NCBI GenBank assembly: GCA_023374025.1
Contig: SIJG01000164.1
Location: forward strand, 1-64,000
Source of the DNA: Heterodera schachtii
Taxonomy: Eukaryota; Nematoda; Chromadorea; Rhabditida; Heteroderidae
Reading direction: 5' to 3'
DNA: 64,000 nt
Numbering within the stretch: the stretch's first letter is position 1; each line of letters begins with the position of its first letter. This document shows positions 26,034 through 37,500 of the stretch, piece after piece. The position numbers were made by a program, and so were the translations under genes. Below the pieces are notes generated by a model that was not told where the DNA came from, ran no database searches, and saw only the letters and a list, made by a program, of their open reading frames with translations.

Positions 26034-26945
26034 CAGGGGTGGGACAACTCTCGCCTCTCGCCAACTCTCGCCATTTTTGGTACTCTCGCCTCTCGTCTCT
26101 CGCCTCTCGTTTTTTGGGACGAGAGGCGAGAGTTGAAAATGCACCCCTAAAGATTGAACTTTTGAGCAGTCAGAAAAATTTTCAAATTTTTTTATATTTT
26201 CTTTACATTATTTCAATTGAATTTAATTAATAAAAAATATTTCAACTTAAAAATTATTGTTTTTTTATTTTTTTAAAGAGCCTAAAACCGCAAATTTAAC
26301 CAAAACTTTGATCATTTTTTGACAAATTCTGTAAACAAATCTCACTCAAAATGTCAAAATTTTTCGTCGGCGCCTAGGACCCCGCACCCGCCCCCAATGT
26401 TCCAAAAAAGTTTTTTTGAAAATACAGCGCCACAAAAAATCGATTTAAAAACAAAAAATTAAAAAAACAAGTTTTGGTCATTTTTTGAATAAAATCTGTT
26501 AACAAATCCGAAGTCAATTTTCAAAATTTTTTTCGGCGGCGCCTACAGGCACCGCCCGACCCCAACTGTCCCCGAAGTTTTAAAAAACGCACCGCAAAAA
26601 AGGTGGTTTGAATGACAAAAAATAATAAAGTTTGTTTATTTTCATGAAAAAATTTAAAGATTTTTTGGATTTTTCAGGACCTGACTCGGTTTAAAAGCTA
26701 GGGCCCTGACCCGGTTTTGGACCCGGCAATACCCTGACCCGGTATTTGCCCAAATACCCGGGCCTGTGACCCTAATTTAATATACGATTTTGAAGTTTTT
26801 TAAATAAAAAAAATAAGGCTACAGAAAAAATTGAAAAACTCTCGCCTCTCGTCCTCTCGCCTCTCGCCAACTCTCGTGTTTTTGGGGACTCTCGCCTCTC
26901 GCCAAACTCTCGCTCCCGTCTTTTCTGAGACAAGTCACACCCCTG
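26034..26945. mobile_element. hAT-like MITE with 'ctctcgcc' repeats
   Basis: A perfect 8-bp duplication, ctgcatac, lies at 26026-26033 and 26946-26953. Ends are caggggtgggac and gtcacacccctg (inverted). Both subterminal parts consist of variants of ctctcgcctctcgcc in the same top-strand orientation. The interior holds two cores of the ggcggcgcctac..ggcaccgcc type and repeated gacccggt motifs. Terminal caggggt and the 8-bp duplication place it in the hAT group. Confidence 0.85.
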
Positions 26946-27120
26946 CTGCATACCGGTGATTCATATAATTTAATAAATGAAATCTTTAAAAAATGTAGGC
27001 AATTAAAAAATAAATAAATAATTAATAAATAATTATCTGAGAAATAAAAAAACATAATTTTGCATTTAATAATTTTATAAAATACAAAGGAGAATTCTAG
27101 CCGACCCATTATTTATATAC

Positions 27121-27161
27121 GAAAATTGACGAGGACGAACACTCGGCCTCAAAAAAGACGT
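27121..27161 (-). CDS. Candidate 41-nt micro-exon
   Basis: Minus strand: acceptor tttctcgtag, 41 GC-rich nt, donor gtatataa. Open as TSFLRPSVRPRQF in one frame and VFFEAECSSSSIF in another. Downstream intron sequence (aatttaataaatgaaatcttt at 26967) is repeated at 28227 below the exon candidate at 28395, so the two exons sit in duplicated units. Confidence 0.4.
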
Positions 27162-27835
27162 CTACGAGAAATAGTAATAAAATTTTAAATTTAAAAATAT
27201 TTTATGGTTCAGAACAAGCCGAGGCGAAACGCAAAAAAAAAAAAAAAGAAATCTAACTTAATATGAAGCATCAAATAAATATTATATTTACGTTAAAAAT
27301 ATTAATATATGAAAAAATATATTTTAATAATTAAATTAAATGATTTTTTGCTTTACAAACGAAGTTTTTCCCAAAAAAAATATTTTAACCATTATACAGG
27401 GCCACATGCCAAATTTGGGCTATGACTGCCAATTGGTAAATAAATTAATACTACAAATAATTTTTTTAGAAAAAAGCTTGCACAAAAAAAGTCCGTGACT
27501 TGATGTGTTTTGAGCGCAAGATGAGAGAAGGCTTTTAAGCTTATTTAAAATTGATAAATCATTTTCAGTTCTTCATTCAAAAATTACTTATAATATTAAC
27601 ATTTTTTAATTTGTTTAAAGATTTAAACTAAAAATAAACACAAAAGCTATTAAAATAAATTTAATTCAGTAAGGCATAAGAAATATAAAGCTAAAAATCT
27701 GAAATTGAACAACATATCAAATAAAAAATAATAAATCACTTTTAGTGCTTTTGATTATGAAACAAACACTTGGATATGATTTAAAAATTAATATATGATT
27801 TAAAAATTAATAAGATTTTAATATCCACACATTAC

Positions 27836-28216
27836 TAGGGCTGCAAAAAATATGCACGAAAAGTAGCCAAAATTTGCGCATAGATATGCAAATAAAGTCG
27901 TTAAATATGCACCAAATATGCACAAAAATTGCAAAACATGCACCAAATATGCAACAAAAAGCTTGAAAATTAGGATGTGCAAATTAATAAAAAAAAAAAA
28001 ATTAATTCTTCATAAATTTTATCGATTGTTTTTGAAATTTCAAATCAAAAATTTCTAAAGATTTTAGCAGGAGCTCACTGTTGACTCACTCGCACATCCA
28101 TTCAGATTTAGATTTAGTTTTGGGCATAATCTAATTTTTTCCTAAGGGATATTCAAATCGAAAAATATTTGATGAAAAATGGCGAAATATGCATTTGCAT
28201 ATTTTTTGCAGCCCTG
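27836..28216. mobile_element. hAT-like MITE, older copy
   Basis: Ends tagggctgcaaaaaatatgc and its complement gcatattttttgcagccctg; the left part repeats atatgcac-type motifs. Flanks cacattac and gtgattac agree at five of eight positions, as expected of an aged 8-bp duplication. Confidence 0.7.
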
Positions 28217-28394
28217 TGATTACAAATAATTTAATAAATGAAATCTTTAAAAATTGAACACAATATAAAACCAATAACAAATAGAAACCTATACGGTTAA
28301 TTAAAATTGAAAATATTTTAAATAATAATTTCATTTTCCTTGATATATAAATTATTGGCACCCGAACAACCTGAACTTCAGGCGGAACAATTAC

Positions 28395-28412
28395 CGGTCA
28401 CATGTGAAAACT
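28395..28412 (-). CDS. Candidate 18-nt micro-exon
   Basis: Minus strand: acceptor aaatcattag, 18 nt (agttttcacatgtgaccg), donor gtaatt. It sits in a unit whose intron is shared with the 27121 exon. A further GC-rich stretch follows to 28360. Frame not determined. Confidence 0.28.
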
Positions 28413-29900
28413 CTAATGATTTCAAATTGTAAAAAATTTTAATTTTAAATTTAATCAAAATAATTTCTTTATTTTAAGTTAAGAATGCAATTTTGACGAA
28501 AAATTCAAATTTAATTTTATTACTAGGCGGATTTGCGCGTAGAGAAAAGTAAAATAAAATGCAAAATAAATAAGAAAATTTATTCATATAACTAAATATT
28601 AAATAATGTCCTAAAGCAATTTCGCCGCCATCAAAAAATTAAAGCCTTTGCATGGCATAAAATAACACTGCAATATGAAAAGTCAAAGGCAAATTAAAAA
28701 CATAAAATGGTAATGATACAATTAAATTTTTAAAAAATAATTTATTCATCATTTAAAACAGAAAAAGTTATCGCGACTTTTTACGCAATAATTTATATAT
28801 TATTTTAATTTATTAAGTAAGTTATCTATTTTAATAAATTATGAACCGTAAGAATGTGCACAAGAATTCTTTCAACATGGCATAAGAAATGCGAAACTAA
28901 AAATTTGTTGGATAAATAAATTCATTAAATTAATATGATATGAAATGACGTAGTAGGAAGTTCGTTCGTTAAGCTTTCAAAATATTTAAAAAAATAAAAT
29001 AACAGATACACATTTATAAGGATATCTAGTCATAAATAAATGAAGATTGGGAATTTATACAATCGCAACAAAATTGCGGGGCATAATTTAATGATCATCC
29101 GAGTGCACCCACAATTTACATAACTTCAGAGTACACAAAAATTAAAAAATTTTTATAGCTTAAAAAGACAAGAAATGTTCAACCAAAAACCAACAATTTT
29201 TATTATAATTAAAAAAAACTTATAAAAATTCAGCAGATTCTAAATAAAAATATGAAAAAAACTATTATATTTTTTAAAAAAAAACTTTTAACATAAAATA
29301 AATATTTTACTTCTTTCGTCATTTTGTCTGTAAAAATATCACCTTAAAGAAAATAAACGGATAAATACAGAACTTCAACCAACACAATATGATTTTTGTT
29401 TGCATAAGTGAATAAGAAAATTTGAATTGGAGTCGGTCAAAAACATTAGCCGCGAAACATGTTTAAAAAATATAACAATTAATAACATTTTTATTATAAA
29501 TTAAAAAAGTTTACATCTATACTCAACATAGCCAAAAAATCAAATGAAACCCTACTCTAAAATTGTTAATTTAATCAAAAAATAAAAAATAAATGCCAAT
29601 TTTTTATAGTTTTTTCAGAATAATTTAAAATTATCATTTATTTGCTAGGGCTGAATTTTTGGTACAAAATAAAATCTAATCTTTTTACAAAGGTTACGAG
29701 TACTTTCAATCAATTCCATTCAAAATTAAATTGTTATCCATAAATGATTTTTAAATCATGCAAACTATAAAATTTATAAAATTATTAAAGATAAATTAAA
29801 TAAAAATATCAACACCAAATCTCATTTGTAAAAACAAAAAAAAGACAAAAATAAAGAAATTAATTGAAAAATAATTACACTATAATTAAGAAGTTATAAA

Positions 29901-30257
29901 TAGAGACCGGACTTTTAGGCACGAAAATTTCTCTAATAGGCACCTAAAATAGGCACGAAAAATGTGAAAAAAGAAATAAAAAATGAACAAAAACGTCAAA
30001 AACGGCACGAAAAATGGAAAAGGGCACGAAAAATCTATCATTTTGGGCAATAATTTTTTGTCAAATTAGCAAAACATTTTTCAAACGACCTTTTTATTTT
30101 TTTTTGCTCTTCGGGCCAATTTTTTTCTCCTATGCTATATCAACAATTTCAGTGGCGTTAAAATTTAAAAAAGCAAGGTATAACTGGGGGTCCGGCGGTG
30201 CCGATAGGCGCCGCAGGGAAAAATTTTTCGCAAATATGCCTCAAAATCCGGTCTCTA
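29901..30257. mobile_element. hAT-like MITE, 'aggcacgaaaa' family
   Basis: A perfect 8-bp duplication, gttataaa, lies at 29893-29900 and 30258-30265. Inverted ends are tagagaccgga and tccggtctcta. The interior repeats aggcacgaaaa and carries the GC core ggcggtgccgataggcgccg at 30194. The plus-strand ORF over it is incidental. Confidence 0.85.
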
Positions 30258-31852
30258 GTTATAAAATAAATAGGGATTTATATTTTAAGATAACTTTTCT
30301 GTTATGAATTTTAAATAATATTTTCAGATTTTACATATTTTTCTGCGGCTATTTTTTACAAAAACTCTCGAATAAATTATTAGTAAATAAATAATTCTAT
30401 CTCTTGTAATTTAAAATTAATTTTAAATAAAAAAGCATTACCGAAGTAAAAAAAATACATCCAAACAACCAACACATACACAAAACTCGATGGTATAATT
30501 AATAATAAAATTATACTAATAATCGTTGTCTTGATATTGGCTTGAGTTCTATTTTCTCAAATCCAATTCAATCAGTGAAATAATTAAAAAAACAAATAAA
30601 TAACTATCAATTAATACAAATAATTTATAACAGTTATTATTCATAAAATTTGAATAAATGGTATCAAACTGATAAACTTTAACAAATAAATAAAGGATAT
30701 CTTAGTCGAAAAATAATATAATGTAAAAAAATAAATAAAGGATATCCTATTCGAAAAATAATAAATAGAATTTAATTAACTTTTTTCATATATATTAAAT
30801 TAGAATTGAATTGCCTAAATGAAATAGATAAAATTAGATTCGATAAATTTCATTTTCAACGTAATTTTTAAGAGTGAAAATAATGACAGGAGGAAAATTT
30901 TTATAATAAAATATTTATTTTAAAATGCAATTTCCTTTTAGGTAAGTTAATCTGTGAACTGTTTAATTACCCAAAGTTGAACTTTTCCCCGAGAATTTAT
31001 TAATTTTGTTTAAAATAATATTCATTCAAAATGAGAATACCCTTTAGATAAAATAAAGGAAACATGTTATAATTATAACATATAAAATAAGAAGTTGCAT
31101 AACATTAAATAGTGATATAATATTATAAAATAAATAAAAAGTTGCAACTATAAATAAATTAACATATTGTTAGATTAAAAATTCAACAGCCTTCAAAAAA
31201 TTGAGAGAATATAAAGTAATAAATTGAATAAAGAGCCAACGAAACATTAGAGTTGCAATATTATAAAATTCTAATTTAGATAAGAAATTGAGACTTTGGT
31301 TATTATTTAATTTCTTCAAATATATAATAATAATTGATCTTAAAATAAAACTTTTTGAAGGAATTAAAAGTGAATAATAAAAAAAATTGAAACGTTAAAC
31401 TATATTTAAAGAATTTAAAAATAATTTAATATTTTTTTACCAAATATTAAGCTAAAACTTGAATAAATGCATAAAAAATAAATTAATTTAATTCTTACAT
31501 TAATAATTAAAAACAAATGTAAGAGCAAATGGTTACAATAATTATATATTAGATAATTGAAGATTTTCCGACGTAATTGCAAAAATAGAAAATATTTTTT
31601 AAAAAATTTGGAGGAATTTTAAATTCATTAATATGTGAAATAAATCTTTACAATATATATAAAGACGGAAACTATGAATGGGTACTTTGCAATGACACTA
31701 AGATTAAAGGAAACAATAGAATATATATTTAAATATTTCTTCACGTAATTTAAGTGATTTAAAATTATTTAACAAAAATTTTAAAAATTAAATCGCCAAT
31801 AAAAATAATATTTTGTTTGATAAAACAAAAATTTATTTTTTAGTTATCTTAC

Positions 31853-31899
31853 CAATCAATTAATGAATCGCATACACAATAAGATGAGTTAGAAAATAA
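31853..31899 (-). CDS. Candidate 47-nt micro-exon
   Basis: Minus strand: acceptor gattacaag (weak), then 47 nt open as LFSNSSYCVCDSLID, then a strong donor, gtaagat. The DNA (tatgcgattcatt..attgattg) aligns with the segment at 44027-44060 and more loosely with 45990. Function unknown. Confidence 0.35.
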
Positions 31900-33003
31900 C
31901 TTGTAATCACGGACAACTAAATTAAAACATGAAAATTATTATGACTAACAGAGTTATTAGGATAGTTTAAAAATAAGTATTATTACACAATAAAAATCAC
32001 TGAATGGACGGTGAACAGAATTTCCTGTTATAGCTTCTTGATATGTACAAGAAAAATTTAAAAATAATTTATTAATAAAATCAAATAAAGTTCAGTAAAA
32101 AGGTAATTTTTTATTTATTAAAATAAATAAGGTCCCTTTGAAATTGTGAATTTTAAAAACAAATGACAATAATTGGCAGAAAAATTATTTTGATTAAGAA
32201 AATAGGTAATTTTAAACAAAATTAATTTTTAAATTAAAAATTTATCCAAAAATTATTGTAATCATTAAATTTTATAGTGGTAAGCATTGGATTTCGTAAT
32301 TTGTTTTTATTCCAACTCAAATCTAGACATATTTTTTACTCGTCTAAATTAGTCTTAAACTTTGAAAAAAAAATAAAATATAAAAGAAGAAAAAATTAAC
32401 AATTCACCTTTTACGACAGATTAAAAAAAAGAAAGAAAAAATAGATAATTATGAAATTGTAACTGAAAAAAAAAGTTACATTAACCTTAATCATTGTTGT
32501 TGGAAATATTCAAAATAATAAACCAAAATTGTTTGCAATAAAAAATTATTTTTTTTCATTTACATTTAGCTATAGCTTTAAATCATTTAAGTTATTTTAC
32601 TGGATTATATATATTAAAAAAACTATCGTTATATATTTATAATTTAAAAAAAGAGATAATCACTTTATACAATTGAATTATGACATAATTAAATTTTTTA
32701 TTAATTTTTATGTGTTTTGCTACTTAAAAAGTTAATAAGAAATTTTATTTTGCCTATTTTTGTGCCTATTTAATGTGTATTTTTCGATTTATTCTTATTT
32801 AAACAATTATAATTATTAAAAATAGACAAGATTTAAGAATCTTTAAATCTCGAGAAAAGTATTTATATGAAACGAAGAGAACGTCGTCAAAGAAAGATAT
32901 ATTTTAAATTAAAAATAAACTTGGCCCTAACAGGAGGCAAAAAAACATAATATTGAATTAAATATGATAAGAAAAACTAAACAAAGAACATTAAAATGCA
33001 AAC

Positions 33004-33080
33004 CAAGAACGTCGAGAAAAATAATCCATCAATTGAGAGAAGAAGCCTGGGTCAAGTTTTTGATCTAAGTTTTCCTCCAT
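33004..33080 (-). CDS. Micro-exon candidate, FD/NL type
   Basis: Minus-strand open segment reading MEENLDQKLDPGFFSQLMDY followed by FSRRS, with a donor at tg/gtttgc. Paralogy with 5102-5157 and 6618-6656 places an acceptor at aacttag (exon 33004-33064) or further upstream. About 260 nt upstream an ATG at 33342 opens MFSFMVYYLKILMWLLMMVY, a possible signal sequence, preceded by cataaatata. This would make a minus-strand gene starting back-to-back with the plus-strand gene at 34015. Confidence 0.45.
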
Positions 33081-34014
33081 TAAAGGCACAAAAAACATTT
33101 TCAGATTCTTGTTCTTAATAACATTTATTAAAAATATCATTTAAAAATAGCAATAATTAGAATTTATTAACTTGTAATCACATAAATTATATTACTTAAA
33201 GATTTTATTAAATTATTTAAATAAAGTGATACAAACATAAATATATTATTTTAATTTTATGGGATATAAGACAATTATTGAAATAAACCATCATTAAAAG
33301 CCACATCAGAATTTTTAAATAATAAACCATAAAACTAAACATAAGAAACTTCGTTATATTTATGGCCGTTTCGCCAAGGACGGATCAAAGCCGACAGAGA
33401 GGCGAAAACCCAAAAAAATGGACAAACTCGAAAAAAATTAATTTACACATATTTTAATTTTTAAAATTTTAAAGTTATTAAATCATAATGCGAAATTAAA
33501 TAGCTAATTCATAAAATAAAGTTTGTGGGCAGCCTTTAAGAAATTCATATTTTAAAAAAGGATAAAATTAGTATTTTATCGAAAAAGGAAATTTAGTTTT
33601 TAATTTATAAAAATAAATTACTTTCATCATTTAAATTTAACTATAGCATTAAATATCATCATTAAATTTTATATTTACTGGATCTGGATTAGATAAATTA
33701 AAAAACTATCGTTAGAATTAGAATTCTAAAATAAACATAATCATTTATTGGATAATAATTAGATTAAAATAATAGAGATGGTTGGCCACTTTGAGCACTC
33801 CTTTTGATATTGGTCATAAGATAATTATGAAAAATAGAACTAAATTTAAAATTTCCATGATTTAAAAAAGAATTAAATCATATGGTTTTTAAGAAAAAAA
33901 AAATTATAATTATAATTAAATTTAATTAATAAATGCAAAAATTTAAGTAATAAACAATAAATAAATTCAACAGTTACCCGTCAGACAATGCATGACTTAA
34001 TGCCCGATGCATTT

Positions 34015-34599
34015 ATGAAATTGAACTTTTTTACACTATTATTTTATTTTATTATTTGCAGCATGAATCAATGTCAAGCATTTGTTAGAAAATTATTTGG
34101 TTATTTTCATATAAATAAGACAATATTAACATACCCATTTCGGAAGTTTAATCTTTTTTTTGGCTTATCAATTAAATTTCTACATAATTTTGTTTAAAAT
34201 GTTTTTAATTTCTATTTATTTCATGATTTCCAGAACGTATAAATAATTTAGAAATTTATGTATCTTTTGCGGATAACAACTTTAAATTTATAAAGCTTCA
34301 TATTAAGAGAAAAGCAGGTAAAACATCATGTTCACTTTTTAGCTTTTTTCATTATTTAATTTTATAAGAATTTTGATTATTTTGAGATATACATTAATTT
34401 TTGGGCATAAACATGTTTATTTATTTTTTGCATTTTGTTTTAATATCTTTTAGATTATTATATTAATTTATGTTTACTATCATATCAATTAGTTGTTTTG
34501 AAAACTTTCAATAAATATATAATATATTTCCTTTCAGCCAAGTATGTCGGCGCCCACGACCGACGCAGCCGAGATGCCAGAGAATGCCGAAAGAATTAA
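34015..34599 (+). CDS. Small secreted basic protein, three exons (complete model)
   Basis: Exon 1, 34015-34099, opens with MKLNFFTLLFYFIICS and MNQCQA, a typical signal peptide with cleavage likely after CQA, and ends one base into a codon at tttg/gttatt. Exon 2, 34234-34317, follows tgatttccag and supplies the two missing bases. It reads RINNLEIYVSFADNNFKFIK and on to KRKA, ending at g/gtaaaa. Exon 3, 34538-34599, follows ttcctttcag and reads KYVGAHDRRSRDARECRKN to TAA. All junctions are phase-compatible; the total is about 76 residues with a strongly basic mature chain. The ending RSRDARECR recalls bZIP basic regions of the CREBL2 type, but there is no zipper and there is a signal peptide, so I favour a small secreted effector-like protein. 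It lies near the start of a T-rich block, back-to-back with the minus-strand candidate at 33004. Confidence 0.55.
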
Positions 34600-37500
34600 A
34601 TGCCAAAAACAGAAGAGACGGAGGAAATAATTTTTGAACAAATTTGCATTTAATTATTTATTAATTTAAATTTCATTTCATTTCTCCATTTTATTATTAT
34701 CATCCATATCTTTCATCCTTTGCCTTTGCGATCACTTTAAAAAGGGGGAAAGATGAAAAATCTGTTATTCATTCGCTTAACTTTTTAAAAAATCTGTTCA
34801 ACGTTCTTGCTCTCCGATTTAAAAAATATTATTTGTCAATTTCGTATTTTCGCACCGTAATAAATACTTGTCACCGGGACATTATTTGAAGGTTACGGTA
34901 GGGGAAAATTTGGTGCTAAAATTTGTTTCACCGGGAAACGGGAGATTGGTCCACCGGGGACTTTTTGAAAACAAAATCTATAAAATCAAGGGGCCCACCA
35001 GGAATTAAAAGTATTGGCAAACTCTAATTTGTTCCACCAAACAAAGGCTGATTGATTAATTATTTGATTCTTCTACTGTCATTGGACGAACTGACAAAAG
35101 AGAACAGCGGACGAACACCGGACTCCGACAAAGTACGATTATCCCTTCTTAAAAGGATTCTAATTTTTATTTCACACTTATTTATAAAAAGGAGCTCTAT
35201 GGTGTTTAGGAGATCTTAGAGGTGATGTGTTATCCGCTTCCCAACTTATATATTATAATTTATAAATTATAAAATATTAAAATAGTCGTGTTTTTAATCT
35301 TTTATTTTTCATTAATTATTAGTTTTTTATTTTTGTTTATAATATTCAATCTTTATTTATTCCTTTTCAATAAGTGTGTATAAATTAACTTATTTATTTT
35401 TTTAGCAAAGTTTATGTACTTTACCCAAGAAATATATATTATTAAAAAATATATTTAATCATATTAATAACACTGTAATTCGAACTGAATCAAAATGTTT
35501 GGTTCAATTTAATTTCTTTAAATAAATTTATGATTTTTTTATAGAATAATTTGTACAACAAATATTGTTTGATTGAATCTATACGCGATTATTGTTATGA
35601 TTGCAAAAGGTTTCATATTTTAATGTGTTTTTCTTGTTTTAAATTTTAATTCAATTTGATTATCTTTTTAGTAGTATTTATGGACAACGGTTATTTAATA
35701 CATACACTAATCGAATTTTTAAATTTCATTTTAATTAAGTGGTATTTAATTTTACAATTATGTATAAATGAAGAAAATTAAATTATTTTTGTTTAAATAA
35801 TTTATTCATAAATATAATCTTTAATATTTTTCTTACTACATTATTATCTAATGCGTTTTAGTGTTATTATATTAAAATTCCAAATATTTTATTTATTTAA
35901 AGAAATAGAAAACATTTAGGGCTACGAATGTACCAAAAATTAAAAATTTGGTGCTTTTGAGTAAGGTTATTGCTGTATCCGCAGAATTCAAATTTTAAAA
36001 TTAAGATAAGATAAAAAATTTACATTTATTTCAATTATATAAAATTCTTTTTATGATCAAATAATAAATAAAATATTTTAATTTACCCTTTTTAAATAAA
36101 ATATAATAACATTTATTTATTGGCAGTTTTTATTGGCTGGATTTATCTCAACGAATGCTAAATAAATTTTGATAAAAATCAATCAATGAATTATTTTATA
36201 ATAAATTATTTTTTATTTTTTCAGTTTGTTATCTTTCGAATTATAAAAATTTTTTTATAGTTGTAGATTTAATCACAAGTTATTAAATCAGCTTAATAAT
36301 TCATTTTAAATTTTTCAGGCATAAACATACTTTTTGTTTGCACAAAAATAATTCTGTTCAATTTTGTTAGAAGTGATTTTTAAATAAGCTTTATTTTTGA
36401 AATGGACATCAATTTTTGTTTTAAACAACACGCTGTCTCATTAAGTGATAAAAAAAATAATATTTTATTATTTTATTTTAAGAAAATATTACAAAGTTCA
36501 TCTCTTTAGTATTGAATTTATTGAATATGCTTGAAATTTAAACTAGTAAACTTTTCAGAATTAATTGTGGTATTCTAGAGGACATTATTAATACCAAAAT
36601 TCAATCTTTTTTATTTTTAAAACTATTTTAATATAAAAATTTTTTAATTTTACGTCTTATCAAAGTTTTAACATCTAATTTATTTTCGATATTTTCAAAT
36701 AACTCAACAATTTAAATCATTTCGCCTAATGTTCATTTTAATCTTATTTTAAATTTTACATTATTTAATTTTATTTAATTAAAAAATCTTTTTCTGCTGA
36801 TTTAATAAAAATTTATTATGTTAAATCATTAGATTTTAGGTTTAAATTCTTCATATCACATATGGACTAAGCTATATTTAATACAAACTTTCTCCAAGCA
36901 AGCGTTATTTGTCCTCATTTATATCACTATTAATATAATTATTAGTTTGATTATTTTCTTAGATAAAAAATTATATTATTTTTGCATATAAGTTTATTAT
37001 ATGTTTTTTATAGTCCAGTATATCCTTTTATACTTATGCGGATAACTTGTCTACTTATGTAAATCAGACGGGCAAATTTTTTTGACATAAATTTCAAAAT
37101 TATTTTGTCTTTATTAACATGAAAATGAAATTCAAGAAAAACAGTTTATAAAATTTAGCACAATATATTAATTTTTATTTGGTTTATTAAAAGATGCTTT
37201 CGAGAGATTTTTTTAAAAAATAAAAATTACATATATATATATAATTTTACAAAATTCACTTGGATAAAAAAATTGATAAAATTTGATTTTCTTTTTTAAT
37301 TTATATTTTTTGCAATTTAAATTCTAATAATGCCCTTTTCAAATATAAATTTAAATTAATTTAGATGACTTTATTTTTAGATTACGGTGAGACAAATTTC
37401 TTTGTACATGTACAGTGAAAGCAATCTTGATTTTAAGTGCATATTTTGAAGGATTAAATTTCAATTTTTTAACTTTCATAATATAATCTTGATTAATAGT

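Noticed and set aside
30971..30990. Minus-strand FD-like exon (EKFNF before gtaatt)
   Set aside because: No acceptor AG within a reasonable distance upstream.
34538..34599. bZIP (CREBL2/REPTOR-BP-like) basic region suggested by RSRDARECR
   Set aside because: The spacing differs by a residue from the family motif, no leucine zipper follows, the frame stops at once, and the gene begins with a signal peptide. Paralogous terminal exons lack the motif.
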